Source: Imperialibacter sp963977595
GTDB lineage: Bacteria; Bacteroidota; Bacteroidia; Cytophagales; Cyclobacteriaceae
Reading direction: 5' to 3'
Assembly (NCBI RefSeq): GCF_048007035.1
Contig: NZ_CP180355.1
Span: 4,836,001 to 4,900,000, forward strand
DNA length: 64,000 nt
How positions within the stretch are numbered: the first letter of the stretch is position 1; each line of letters starts with the position of its first letter. A program made the position numbers and the translations under genes. Below, piece by piece: positions 17,791-26,604 of this stretch. The notes under the pieces were generated by a model. It did no database searches and was not told the DNA's origin. It saw nothing but the letters and a program-made list of their open reading frames with translations.

Positions 17791-20010
17791 ATGGAAAAGT
17801 TAGTTTGGTCAGTGATTTTTATTCTTTGTGTCTTGTTTTCTATAGAAACGGAGGCACAAATAGCCAGCATCGATAGCCTGGAAGTTGAGTTGAAGTCGGT
17901 AAAATCGGATACAGCCCGACTGAGAGTTTACATCGACCTGATTGAGCTTTACGATAAACTTGCACCCTCCGAGAAGGCCATGCAAAGAGTGCTTGAAGGC
18001 CTCGATCTTGCCAAGAGAACTGGCAACGAATTTGCTCAGGCAAAACTCCTGCAATTCCGTGGACAAATTTATAATGAGCTTTACCGGTCAGACTATGATG
18101 GTGCGTTGTCATTTTTAGCCCAATCTATTCAGCTGCATAGAAAACTCTTAAAAGCCAATCCAGACAATTTTGCTCAGCAACGGGAAATTGTAAGTGTACT
18201 TAACAGCACTGGTTATATTTATTGGCAGTGGGGCAAGCTCGTTACAAGCCTTTTTTACTACGACTCCACCATTCAATTAGGAAATAAATTAAGGTTGGTC
18301 GACTCAACTGACTTCCGGACCAACAGGCTTCTCGGTATTGCACTGAATAGCAAGGGGGCAGTGTTGTGGGGGTTGGGTAATTATAGTGAAGCCATTGAAA
18401 GCTATATAGATGCGACTGCCTATTTCGAACAGTTGGGCATGACCAAGTTTCTAAGCCTGGCGATGTCCAACATAGGGCTCATCTACGAGTCGTGGGGACA
18501 AAAAGAGGACGCTCTTTTTTATTTTAAAAGGGCGGTGACCCTCGCCAGGGAAGCAGAGGATCAGTCGGCTACCGGGTATGCACTCAACAATATGGGCAGC
18601 TTCATGCGTTCGGCGGCACAGTACGATTCTGCACTATATTATTTTCAATTGTCGCTGGAAAAATATGCTGAGGATAACATAGGTGGGATTTGGCTGAACT
18701 TAAATGGCTTTGGAAAGACATACGCCAAAATGCAAGCTTACGACAAAAGCCTCGACTACTTTTTCAAAGCTTTGCAATTGGCCGAGGAAACAAACTCCGA
18801 CTACAGGCGAGCACTTGCCAAGCAAAGTATATCGTCGACCATGGCAGATAAGGGAGACTACAAGAATGCACTTCAGTTTGCCAACGAGAGCAATGCCGTC
18901 GCCGAAAAGTATGGATACAAGGAAATAGTTAAGGACAACTACCTCAATATATCCAGGGTGTATTCACTCCAAAATAACTATCAAAAGGCATATGAAACCT
19001 ACCAGCGATATTCCGAGGTCAAAGATTCATTGTTTTCTGATGAAAAGTTTCGGCAGATCACACTCATGAAGGAACAGTTTGAAGCGGAAAAGAAAGAAAA
19101 CGAAAACGAGTTGCTCAGGAGAGATAGCCTGCTTCGGGATCAGGATTTGCAGCGAGCCCGCCTTGAGCAATATGGGCTGATCATATTGCTAATCGCAATG
19201 TTGACTTTCGGAGGGTATTTTGTGGTGACCAACAAGAAAATCAAGGGTATCAATAAAGTGCTCACCGGAAAAAATCTGGAGATAACCCGGCAAAAGGAGG
19301 AGCTGGCGTTGCAGGCAGAGGCGCTCAGGAAGTCGAATGAGATAAAGAACCTTATGTTTTCCATCGTTTCTCACGATTTACGAGGGCCTATTGTGAACCT
19401 GGGTGGGTTAGTCGGACTAATTAGCAATGAGTCAATTTCGAAAGAGGAGTTCCAAAAATTGCTCCCAACTGTCTTGACTAATATTGGCAGCCTCACCGCT
19501 CTGACTGACAACCTGCTCTACTGGGCAAGGAGCCAGATGGAAGGGATAAAGGCAGTGCCTCAAAGGTTTGACATCAAGGAACATTTGGGGCCGAAAATGC
19601 AGCTGTACGAAAGAGCAGCGCTTGAGAAGGGAATTATATGCATTGATAACCTGGAGCCCGCCACTATGGTATTTGCTGACCCATACATGGTTGAGTTGGT
19701 GGTTCGTAACCTGGTAAGCAATGCTATTAAATTTTGCAACGCTGGCGACACCATCACCACTTCCTCAAACGAAGCAAATGGCTTTGTGGAAATAACAGTA
19801 CAGGATACGGGGCAGGGCATACCACCTGAATACATGGAGCGCATTTTTAACGACATTCAGTTCACAACACTCGGCACCAAAAACGAGAAAGGAGTTGGCC
19901 TTGGACTGATGATGTGCAAGCATTTTGTGGAGGTGATTGGTGGCAGGATTTGGGTGGAAAGCATCTTCAAAAAAGGAAGCAGCTTCCATTTTACAATTCC
20001 CGTTTCCTGA
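17791..20010 (+). CDS. TPR-repeat sensor histidine kinase
   Basis: 739 residues from the ATG at 17791 (a GTG two codons upstream is possible). Order: signal peptide ending in EAQ near residue 24; tetratricopeptide repeats over about 40-420 (for example AMSNIGLIYESWGQKEDALFYF, ALNNMGSFMRSAAQYDSALYYF); a coiled coil; one transmembrane helix near 460-478; a second coiled coil; the HisKA box with SHDLRGP and phospho-acceptor His about residue 528; and the ATPase domain (NLVSNAIKFCN, DTGQGIP, GVGLGLMMCKHF). The periplasmic TPR region is the likely sensor. No response regulator is adjacent, so the partner is encoded elsewhere or phosphotransfer is to a distant regulator. Confidence 0.9.
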   Translation: MEKLVWSVIFILCVLFSIETEAQIASIDSLEVELKSVKSDTARLRVYIDLIELYDKLAPSEKAMQRVLEGLDLAKRTGNEFAQAKLLQFRGQIYNELYRSDYDGALSFLAQSIQLHRKLLKANPDNFAQQREIVSVLNSTGYIYWQWGKLVTSLFYYDSTIQLGNKLRLVDSTDFRTNRLLGIALNSKGAVLWGLGNYSEAIESYIDATAYFEQLGMTKFLSLAMSNIGLIYESWGQKEDALFYFKRAVTLAREAEDQSATGYALNNMGSFMRSAAQYDSALYYFQLSLEKYAEDNIGGIWLNLNGFGKTYAKMQAYDKSLDYFFKALQLAEETNSDYRRALAKQSISSTMADKGDYKNALQFANESNAVAEKYGYKEIVKDNYLNISRVYSLQNNYQKAYETYQRYSEVKDSLFSDEKFRQITLMKEQFEAEKKENENELLRRDSLLRDQDLQRARLEQYGLIILLIAMLTFGGYFVVTNKKIKGINKVLTGKNLEITRQKEELALQAEALRKSNEIKNLMFSIVSHDLRGPIVNLGGLVGLISNESISKEEFQKLLPTVLTNIGSLTALTDNLLYWARSQMEGIKAVPQRFDIKEHLGPKMQLYERAALEKGIICIDNLEPATMVFADPYMVELVVRNLVSNAIKFCNAGDTITTSSNEANGFVEITVQDTGQGIPPEYMERIFNDIQFTTLGTKNEKGVGLGLMMCKHFVEVIGGRIWVESIFKKGSSFHFTIPVS

Positions 20011-20194
20011 AATAATGCCTTCCGGGAGGAAAGTCAAAACGATAAAATCCCAGCATTGAGTTAGGTCAAATCAGCTGATCAACCATGGAGGTATTGAAAG
20101 GGACGTTATGTGCCATCCACCGGCTGTGCTATTTTTTTGCTGATCCAAAGCATATTGTCTCACCACTTTAAAAGCATTTTCCAATTCTATTCCT

Positions 20195-20202
20195 TAATTT
20201 TG
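20195..20202 (+). promoter_or_regulatory. Bacteroidota-type -7 element upstream of leuC
   Basis: TAATTTTG fits TAnnTTTG, 75 nt before the leuC start. No clear -33 box is seen. The roughly 70-nt leader has no obvious leucine-rich open frame or T-box-like structure that I can recognise. Confidence 0.5.
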
Positions 20203-20277
20203 CACCCTCTTTTGAATTAGTAATTGCGCTTTTTCAGAATTATTATCGCAAGACAACACTTAAAGACAGAATAAAAA

Positions 20278-21675
20278 ATGGGAAGCACGCTGTTTGATAA
20301 AATTTGGGATGCCCATGTAGTAAAGGAGATCAAGGACGGCCCGAGCGTTTTGTATATTGACAAACACCTCATTCACGAGGTTACGAGCCCTCAGGCCTTT
20401 GGAGGCATCGAAAAAAGGGGAGTGCCAGTGTTTAGGCCGGAAAGAACAGTGGCTACGCCAGATCACAATATTCCAACCATCGATCAGCACCTGACCATCA
20501 AAGACCAGCTTTCGAAGTTTCAGGTTGATAAGCTGACTGAGAACTGCGAAAGACACGGCATTACGCTTTATGGCATTAACCACCCTTTTCAGGGGATTGT
20601 ACACGTGGTGGGGCCACAAATGGGTATCACACAGCCTGGCATGACCATCGTTTGTGGCGATAGTCACACCTCAACGCATGGCGCATTTGGTAGTATTGCT
20701 TTTGGTATAGGCACCAGCGAAGTCGAGATGGTGCTGGCTACTCAGTGCATCATGCAGCCCAAGCCAAAGAAAATGAGAATCACAGTCAATGGCGACCTGC
20801 ACAAGTCGGTAACTGCCAAAGACCTTATTCTTTATATCATTTCCAAGATTTCTGCGTCAGGCGGAACGGGCTACTTTGTCGAGTATGCAGGTTCAGCCTT
20901 CACCAGCCTTTCTATGGAAGGCCGGATGACGGTCTGCAACATGAGCATCGAAATGGGCGCCCGTGGTGGTTTGATCGCTCCTGATGAAAAAACATTTGAA
21001 TACATCAAAGGCAGAGAGTTTGCGCCAAAAGGTGCTGACTGGGACAAGGCTGTGGCCAAATGGAAACAGCTTTACTCTGACACCGATTCGAAATTTGATA
21101 AGGAGCTGACGTACGATGCTTCTGATATCGAGCCAATGATTACCTACGGCACCAACCCTGGCATGGGTGCTAAAATAAAATCGCATATTCCGAAGCTCGA
21201 CGAGATGCCTGCCAGCGAGCGGTTGTCGTTCGAGAAGTCGATGAAGTACATGGGTTTCAATGCAGGTGACGAGCTTCAGGGCAAGCCGATCGACTACGTG
21301 TTCGTAGGCAGCTGTACCAACGGCCGTATCGAAGACCTAAGGGCTGTTGCAGAATTTGTGAAAGGCAAAAAGAAGGCTGATAACATCACTGCGTGGATTG
21401 TGCCGGGCTCAAAAATGGTGGAGAAAATGGCCATTGAAGAAGGCATAGTGGCGACACTGGAGGCTGCAGGCTTCAAAATGCGTCAACCTGGCTGTTCGGC
21501 ATGTTTGGCAATGAATGATGATAAAATTCCATCTGGCAAATACGCCGTATCTACTTCAAACAGAAACTTCGAAGGAAGGCAGGGCCCGGGCTCAAGAACC
21601 TTGCTGGCAAGCCCGCTAACGGCAGCAGCAGTGGCAGTTACCGGTCACCTGGTCGACCCCAGAGAAGTAATGTAA
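20278..21675 (+). CDS. leuC: 3-isopropylmalate dehydratase large subunit
   Basis: 465 residues, the normal length for LeuC. Aconitase-fold hallmarks are present: GDSHTSTHGAFG with the substrate-binding segment at about residue 127, GSCTNGRIEDL about residue 345 supplying the first cluster Cys, and PGCSACLAMN about residue 405 supplying the other two cysteines of the [4Fe-4S] cluster. With LeuD it isomerises 2-isopropylmalate to 3-isopropylmalate, and the same enzyme also handles citramalate in organisms using the pyruvate route to isoleucine. It opens a four-gene operon, 23 nt ahead of leuD. Confidence 0.97.
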   Translation: MGSTLFDKIWDAHVVKEIKDGPSVLYIDKHLIHEVTSPQAFGGIEKRGVPVFRPERTVATPDHNIPTIDQHLTIKDQLSKFQVDKLTENCERHGITLYGINHPFQGIVHVVGPQMGITQPGMTIVCGDSHTSTHGAFGSIAFGIGTSEVEMVLATQCIMQPKPKKMRITVNGDLHKSVTAKDLILYIISKISASGGTGYFVEYAGSAFTSLSMEGRMTVCNMSIEMGARGGLIAPDEKTFEYIKGREFAPKGADWDKAVAKWKQLYSDTDSKFDKELTYDASDIEPMITYGTNPGMGAKIKSHIPKLDEMPASERLSFEKSMKYMGFNAGDELQGKPIDYVFVGSCTNGRIEDLRAVAEFVKGKKKADNITAWIVPGSKMVEKMAIEEGIVATLEAAGFKMRQPGCSACLAMNDDKIPSGKYAVSTSNRNFEGRQGPGSRTLLASPLTAAAVAVTGHLVDPREVM

Positions 21676-21698
21676 TTCACCCTAATCAGAACTCTATC

Positions 21699-22292
21699 AT
21701 GGCAAAAGATAAATTCCATACCCTAGTAAGTCGTGCGGTACCTGTCGACGTTGAAAACGTTGACACAGATCAGATTATTCCTGCCAGGTTTTTGAAGGCA
21801 ACCACCCGGGAAGGATTTGGTGACAACCTGTTTCGTGACTGGCGATACGACAAAGACAATCAGCCGATTCCTGAATTTCCGTTGAACAACCCTAAATACA
21901 GTGGAAAAATCCTGGTGGGTGGCAAGAACTTCGGCTCTGGTTCCAGCCGTGAGCATGCTGCGTGGGCAATTTACGATGCCGGCTTTAGGGTAGTTGTATC
22001 AAGCTTTTTTGCTGACATTTTCAAAGGCAATGCCCTGAACACTGGCCTTCTTCCTGTAACAGTTTCTGAAGGGTTCCTGCGCAAGATTTTTGATGCGATT
22101 GAAAAAGATCCAAAAGCTGAATTCGAAACCAATCTGGTGGATCAGACTTTCACCATCCTGGCTACAGGCGAGAAGGAAAGCTTCGAAATCAACACCTACA
22201 AAAAAGAGTGCATGATCAACGGTTTCGACGACATCGATTACCTGTTGAACATTAAAAAAGATATTGAAGCATTCGAGTCTTCAAGGGCTTAA
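21699..22292 (+). CDS. leuD: 3-isopropylmalate dehydratase small subunit
   Basis: 197 residues, typical of LeuD. It begins with the swivel-domain segment VDTDQIIPARFLK and carries GGKNFGSGSSREHAAWAI, the loop that binds the substrate and contacts the LeuC cluster. It ends 9 nt before the next start codon. It forms the heterodimeric dehydratase with the upstream gene product. Confidence 0.97.
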   Translation: MAKDKFHTLVSRAVPVDVENVDTDQIIPARFLKATTREGFGDNLFRDWRYDKDNQPIPEFPLNNPKYSGKILVGGKNFGSGSSREHAAWAIYDAGFRVVVSSFFADIFKGNALNTGLLPVTVSEGFLRKIFDAIEKDPKAEFETNLVDQTFTILATGEKESFEINTYKKECMINGFDDIDYLLNIKKDIEAFESSRA

Positions 22293-22301
22293 GCCAATTC
22301 C

Positions 22302-23816
22302 ATGAAGGTTGAAATAATGGATACGACCCTCAGAGATGGGGAGCAGACGTCCGGTGTCTCTTTTACCGACAGTGAAAAGCTGACGATAGCGCAGCTATTG
22401 CTGGAGGAGCTGAACATCGACCGGATTGAGGTGGCGTCGGCTCGTGTATCTGAGGGAGAACTGAAAGGGGCGACGAAAATACTGAATTGGGCAGGCCAGA
22501 ACGGCTTTCTCGACCGGGTGGAAATACTCGGCTTTGTGGATAAAAATATTTCTGTCGACTGGATCAAAAACTCAGGAGGCAAAGTGCTTAACCTGCTGTG
22601 CAAAGGCTCCCGCAAGCATTGCGAAGGGCAGCTGAAAAAGACGGTAGGCCAGCACTTGACAGACATAGCCGAAACAGTTGACTACGCTCACAAGCAGGGG
22701 CTCATTATCAATGTGTACCTCGAAGATTGGTCGAATGGCATGCGCACCTCGCCCGATTATGTAGATACCATGATTGAGGGGCTGCTGAAAATGCCCGTTA
22801 AAAGAATCATGCTGCCGGACACCCTTGGCATTTTGAACCACAAGGAGTCGTACGACTTCTGCAAGGCCATGACCGCTAAATTTCCTCAGGCTCACTTCGA
22901 CTTTCATGCTCACAACGACTATGACCTGAGCACAGCCAATGTGTATGCAGCGCTTGAGGCAGGCATTTACGGCGTGCACACCACCTTGAATGGACTGGGC
23001 GAACGGGCAGGCAATGTGGCGTTGTCGAGCGTAATTGGGATTGTGAAGGATCACTTGCACCTCGATATGCAGGTGGATGAAACCAAGCTCTATAAGGTTT
23101 GCAAAATCGTTGAGTCATTCTCCGGCGTCCGTATTCCTGGCAATAAGCCATTGATTGGTGAGTTTGTATTTACCCAAACCAGTGGCATCCATGCCGATGG
23201 CGACAGTAAGGATAATTTGTATCACAACAGCCTGAGCCCGGACCGGTTTGGTAGGAGTTACTCTTATGCGCTGGGCAAAATGTCGGGAAAAGCGAACATC
23301 AAGAAGAACCTTGAGGAGTTGGGCATAGAGCTGAGCAAAGAGGATACCAAGAAGATTACCGAGCGGATTATTGAGCTCGGAGATAAAAAGGAAACCATCA
23401 CTAAAGAGGATCTTCCTTTCATTATCAACGACGTGCTTCGCAGTGAGAAGATTGAGCAGCATGTCATTATCAAAAACTATTCCTTGTCGGTTGCTCAGGG
23501 CTTGAAATCCATGGCAACCCTTTCTATCCAGATAGGAGGGAAGACCTACGAAAAGACTGCCGCTGGCGACGGACAGTACGACGCCTTCATGAACTCGCTG
23601 ACGGCCATTTACGACGACTTCGGGCGTAAGCTGCCCAAGCTGATCGACTATGAGGTGCAGATTCCTCCGGGAGGAGAAACCGATGCGTTGGTGATCACTT
23701 CGATCACCTGGGAGAACGGCAAGAAATTCAAAACCAGGGGACTCGACCCTGACCAGACTGTTGCGGCCATTAAGGCTACCATTAAGATGTTGAACATTAT
23801 TGAAAATCATAAATAA
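22302..23816 (+). CDS. cimA: Citramalate synthase-like / 2-isopropylmalate synthase family protein (CimA/LeuA)
   Basis: 504 residues. The HMGL-like catalytic barrel shows DTTLRDGEQ at 7-15 (Arg11, Asp12), the metal-binding HAHND near residue 203 and GERAGN, followed by a linker and a C-terminal LeuA-type regulatory domain (residues about 385-500). Overall it resembles Leptospira interrogans CimA far more than E. coli LeuA. The three hydrophobic pocket residues that make Leptospira CimA prefer pyruvate (Leu81, Leu104, Tyr144) align by my count with Leu76, Leu99 and Tyr139 here. That favours (R)-citramalate synthesis from pyruvate and acetyl-CoA, feeding isoleucine via LeuCD and LeuB. A role as 2-isopropylmalate synthase for leucine cannot be excluded because no other leuA is visible. 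Confidence 0.8.
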   Translation: MKVEIMDTTLRDGEQTSGVSFTDSEKLTIAQLLLEELNIDRIEVASARVSEGELKGATKILNWAGQNGFLDRVEILGFVDKNISVDWIKNSGGKVLNLLCKGSRKHCEGQLKKTVGQHLTDIAETVDYAHKQGLIINVYLEDWSNGMRTSPDYVDTMIEGLLKMPVKRIMLPDTLGILNHKESYDFCKAMTAKFPQAHFDFHAHNDYDLSTANVYAALEAGIYGVHTTLNGLGERAGNVALSSVIGIVKDHLHLDMQVDETKLYKVCKIVESFSGVRIPGNKPLIGEFVFTQTSGIHADGDSKDNLYHNSLSPDRFGRSYSYALGKMSGKANIKKNLEELGIELSKEDTKKITERIIELGDKKETITKEDLPFIINDVLRSEKIEQHVIIKNYSLSVAQGLKSMATLSIQIGGKTYEKTAAGDGQYDAFMNSLTAIYDDFGRKLPKLIDYEVQIPPGGETDALVITSITWENGKKFKTRGLDPDQTVAAIKATIKMLNIIENHK

Positions 23817-23821
23817 GGAGC

Positions 23822-24886
23822 ATGCAGTATAAAATAGCCACCCTTCCGGGAGACGGAATAGGCCCGGAGATCGTAGATCAGGCCGTTAAAGTGTTGAAAG
23901 CCATCGGTGAAAAATACGGACATAGTTTTGACTTTCAGTTTGCCCTGACCGGTGCAGCTGCCATCGACAAAGTAGGCGAGCCTTACCCTGATGCCACCCA
24001 CGAAATTTGTATGGCTGCTGATGCCGTGCTTTTCGGCGCTATTGGTGACCCCAAGTACGATAACGACCCGAAAGCCAAAGTAAGACCTGAGCAGGGCTTG
24101 CTGGGCATGAGAAAGAAGCTTGGCCTGTATGCCAACATTCGTCCCGTAGCTACCTTTCCCTCGCTGATCGACAAAAGCCCTCTGAAGAACGACAGGGTAG
24201 AAGGGGCTGATTTCGTAGTTGTGCGTGAGCTAACAGGTGGTATCTACTTCGGTCAGCCAAGAGGAAGGACAGAAGACCAAAAGACGGCTTTTGATACCTG
24301 CGTGTACTCAGTGGATGAAATTGAAAGGATTTTGAAGCTGGCGTTTGAGTATGCTAGGAAGAGAAACAAAAGACTGACCGTTGTTGACAAAGCCAACGTG
24401 TTGGCCAGCTCCCGTTTGTGGAGAGAGGTGTCGCAGCGGATGGAGAAAGACTACCCCGAAATCACTGTGGACTACATGTTTGTCGACAACGCTGCCATGC
24501 AGTTGATCCAGTGGCCAAAGAAATTTGACGTGATGGTGACGGAGAACATGTTTGGCGACATCCTTTCTGATGAGGCCAGCGTGATTACTGGTTCACTTGG
24601 CTTGTTGCCGTCAGCGTCTGTTGGCTTGCATACGTCTGTGTTTGAGCCTATCCACGGTTCTTACCCTCAGGCAGCTGGCAAAAACATTGCGAACCCTGTG
24701 GCAACCATCCTTTCGGCGGCCATGCTGCTGGAATCTTTTAATCTATTGGATGAAGCGAAGAAAATAAAAGACGCCGTGAACGCTTCACTTGATGCGAATT
24801 TCGTGACAGAAGATATCAGCAAGGAAGCTTCGAAGTCGACTTCTGAAGTTGGTGACTGGGTAGCTGATTGGGTGAAGAAGAATTGA
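23822..24886 (+). CDS. leuB: 3-isopropylmalate dehydrogenase
   Basis: 354 residues, the usual length. Isocitrate/isopropylmalate dehydrogenase features are clear: LPGDGIGPEIV at the N-terminus, RELTGGIYFGQPRG with the substrate-binding Arg/Tyr, and VTENMFGDILSDEAS with metal-binding Asp residues. It oxidises and decarboxylates 3-isopropylmalate with NAD; the same enzyme class converts erythro-beta-methyl-D-malate to 2-oxobutyrate in citramalate pathways. It starts 5 nt after the preceding stop and is followed by a Rho-independent terminator that closes the operon. Confidence 0.97.
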   Translation: MQYKIATLPGDGIGPEIVDQAVKVLKAIGEKYGHSFDFQFALTGAAAIDKVGEPYPDATHEICMAADAVLFGAIGDPKYDNDPKAKVRPEQGLLGMRKKLGLYANIRPVATFPSLIDKSPLKNDRVEGADFVVVRELTGGIYFGQPRGRTEDQKTAFDTCVYSVDEIERILKLAFEYARKRNKRLTVVDKANVLASSRLWREVSQRMEKDYPEITVDYMFVDNAAMQLIQWPKKFDVMVTENMFGDILSDEASVITGSLGLLPSASVGLHTSVFEPIHGSYPQAAGKNIANPVATILSAAMLLESFNLLDEAKKIKDAVNASLDANFVTEDISKEASKSTSEVGDWVADWVKKN

Positions 24887-24921
24887 TATTTCCTCGCTAA
24901 TTGTTGTAAGGGAAATCATCG

Positions 24922-24964
24922 AGGCGCAAAGGGATAAGTGTTCTCTTTGCGCCTTTTTGTTTTA
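24922..24964 (+). terminator. Rho-independent terminator closing the leuCD-cimA-leuB operon
   Basis: AGGCGCAAAG (24922-24931) and CTTTGCGCCT (24945-24954) form a 10-bp GC-rich stem, extendable by G-U and G-C pairs, followed by TTTTGTTTT. It lies 36 nt after the leuB stop. Confidence 0.85.
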
Positions 24965-25035
24965 GTGAAATCTTTGAAGAATGTCCTAATTCACATGTCA
25001 GAAAGGGGGGACAAAGCTCGATAGACTAAACGCTA

Positions 25036-25269
25036 TCAAAGTTTACCCAACAACGCAATAAATTCTTCTGGGGTAAGGTCGATTTGCCTCAATATTGCTC
25101 TAGTTAAAGACCGGCTGATGTCCGTACTCTTGTGGTGTGGGAGTGTTGTATATCTTCCATCCGGGTGCCGGTAAAAAACATGGCTTCCTTTTTGTCTTTT
25201 TATCTCAAAGCCGAGCGACAAAAGCAGTAGTTCAAATGTCTTTGAATTGATAATAGGGAGCTTGCTCAC
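25036..25269 (-). CDS. hicA: HicA family toxin (mRNA interferase)
   Basis: 77 residues, typical of HicA. The dsRBD-like fold is recognisable: LPIINSKTFELLLLSLGFE, then the catalytic-His segment KGSHVFYRHPDGR, and TTLPHHK with the family loop. HicA cleaves mRNA and is inhibited by HicB. Its start overlaps the hicB stop by 4 nt, giving the order antitoxin then toxin, the reverse of the E. coli hicAB locus. Both genes look intact. Confidence 0.9.
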   Translation of the reverse strand: MSKLPIINSKTFELLLLSLGFEIKRQKGSHVFYRHPDGRYTTLPHHKSTDISRSLTRAILRQIDLTPEEFIALLGKL

Positions 25270-25496
25270 ACCGAAACCGATATTTGCTGGAAGCCTATAA
25301 ATTCAGATAAATTGCCGAGCTCCTCCGGGCTTAACTCTTCCAAGCAAAGCTCCACTACCTCTTTCAAGTTGGTCTGCAGCTCGTCGAGTGTGCTCGCCTG
25401 TGTGTGTGCCCCTGGGAGGTTAGGTACAATACCGACGTAAAGCCCGGTTTCTTTGTCTTTCTCTATTTGCGCAGTGAACTGATAGCTTGTTTTCAT
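25266..25496 (-). CDS. hicB: HicB family antitoxin
   Basis: 76 residues from the ATG at 25496; an upstream in-frame ATG at 25574 would add a hydrophobic, low-complexity 26 residues that HicB proteins lack. The partly degraded RNase H-like fold is visible in FTAQIEKDKETGLYVGIVPNLPGAHTQ and the following helix TLDELQTNLKEVVELCLEEL. No DNA-binding domain is obvious in the short C-terminal tail, although HicB proteins usually repress their own operon. It overlaps hicA by 4 nt. Confidence 0.87.
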   Translation of the reverse strand: MKTSYQFTAQIEKDKETGLYVGIVPNLPGAHTQASTLDELQTNLKEVVELCLEELSPEELGNLSEFIGFQQISVSV

Positions 25497-25520
25497 AAAC
25501 TGACAACTTGTAATTATAAA

Positions 25521-25576
25521 GATAATGATAACAATTTTAGTTTCTGAGTAGGAAACTAGCAGAATGATTATCATTT
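25521..25576. promoter_or_regulatory. Candidate hicB operator pair with overlapping -7 element
   Basis: AATGATTATCATT (25563-25575) is a perfect palindrome, and a second site GATAATGATAAC (25521-25532) shares the core TTATCATT in inverted orientation. The nearer site overlaps the minus-strand TATCTTTA (25517-25524), one base from TAnnTTTG, just upstream of the hicB ATG. Autoregulation is the natural reading. The sequences also resemble Fur boxes (GATAAT units), so iron control is an alternative. Confidence 0.45.
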
Positions 25577-25698
25577 GAGCCGCTTCTCCATCGTGATGCC
25601 CTGGTAATCGTCCACAACCACTCAGAAAGGAACACGAAACCGAGTTCCGGGTACTTTGCTATTTTCTTACCACCGGTTTAAATCAAAACAGGGACGAG

Positions 25699-26604
25699 TC
25701 ACACACCGAAAGCACCCTGCATCAGGATTTGCTCATTTCTGGAAATGCCGACCTCTGCGGCAATTGTTTTCCAGTTGCTGACCGACGACTTCACTTCATC
25801 AATAATAATGTTCATTTCTTTCTCAGATAACCTGAAATAAACACCAACAGATTTAGCCAGGGTTAAATCCAGGGCATTGCTATGCATATCAATGTTTAAA
25901 GCGAGGCCATTTTTTTCAACAGAGGGATTTAGGTCAAAAGCTGGTGACAGGCGCCACCCGTCATTGGTCAATATAAAACCATGATTTCTTAAGTGGTCAT
26001 CTGTATTTGAAATTAAAATATTGAACACGAGTCGCCGCCAAAGCTGCCTAAGGTCTTCGGTCAGGTGAGCTCCTGAAAACTGAATGAACTCAACGATGTC
26101 CAAATAGGAGGGCGTTTCATCTCTGATCAGTTCCTCATTTTTCCCTAACATGGTCATAGCGGAAGCAAAATGAATACGATTTTGTTTTTGACGGTCGAAG
26201 CGTTTAGTGAAAAAAGTATGATAGTTTCCGGCCACCTTTTCCATTTTGGATGCTGCCATATCAATGCCTGCGTCAACTGCCAAACGATAAGTGAGGTATT
26301 CCCAGGCACCTTTGTCGGTGGTGTCATTTTTGGAAGGGAATTTTGCAATCCACGGATGGCCAGTCTCGTCTAAAATATTCGCTTTGGGTCGGGCGCCGCC
26401 CAACGAAGAGCCAGGAACTATCAACATGGCCAGCCATTTCCTGATTTCAGTAGTATCATGATCAGCTTCGATCATTGAAGCTCCGTATTGTAATTCTCTT
26501 ACTGTTGCCCATGGGGGTGTTGGCGATGAAGGATCGTCGTCCAGAAAGTTGCCATCGGGATCTTTTTTGAACCGCAAGGCTCCCATACGACTAAGGTCAT
26601 GCAC
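25699..26604 (-). CDS. hipA: HipA-type kinase toxin, C-terminal part (separated from its N-terminus by a frameshift)
   Basis: 301 residues covering the kinase core. The Ser-containing phosphate-binding loop reads PGSSLGGARPKA (about residue 69), the catalytic loop NTDDHLRNHGF and the metal-binding AFDLNPS are intact. The conserved HipA junction LGVHDLSRMGAL is split: LGV falls in the frame that opens at 26604, but the preceding YEVDF is in the other frame. Residues from the 115-aa upstream gene plus these 301 give 416, the normal full length. Either a frameshift has broken hipA or the two halves are made as separate polypeptides. HipA kinases phosphorylate glutamyl-tRNA synthetase or related targets. 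Confidence 0.85.
   Translation of the reverse strand: MHDLSRMGALRFKKDPDGNFLDDDPSSPTPPWATVRELQYGASMIEADHDTTEIRKWLAMLIVPGSSLGGARPKANILDETGHPWIAKFPSKNDTTDKGAWEYLTYRLAVDAGIDMAASKMEKVAGNYHTFFTKRFDRQKQNRIHFASAMTMLGKNEELIRDETPSYLDIVEFIQFSGAHLTEDLRQLWRRLVFNILISNTDDHLRNHGFILTNDGWRLSPAFDLNPSVEKNGLALNIDMHSNALDLTLAKSVGVYFRLSEKEMNIIIDEVKSSVSNWKTIAAEVGISRNEQILMQGAFGV

Noticed and set aside
23115..23810. 231-codon antisense frame in the citramalate/isopropylmalate synthase gene
   Set aside because: The sense gene has all catalytic motifs; the antisense product matches nothing I recognise.
26597..26604. Programmed ribosomal frameshift in hipA
   Set aside because: The change needed is +1 (or -2) at GATTTTATTAGG, without a standard slippery heptamer or stop-codon pausing signal; a mutation or a split gene is simpler.
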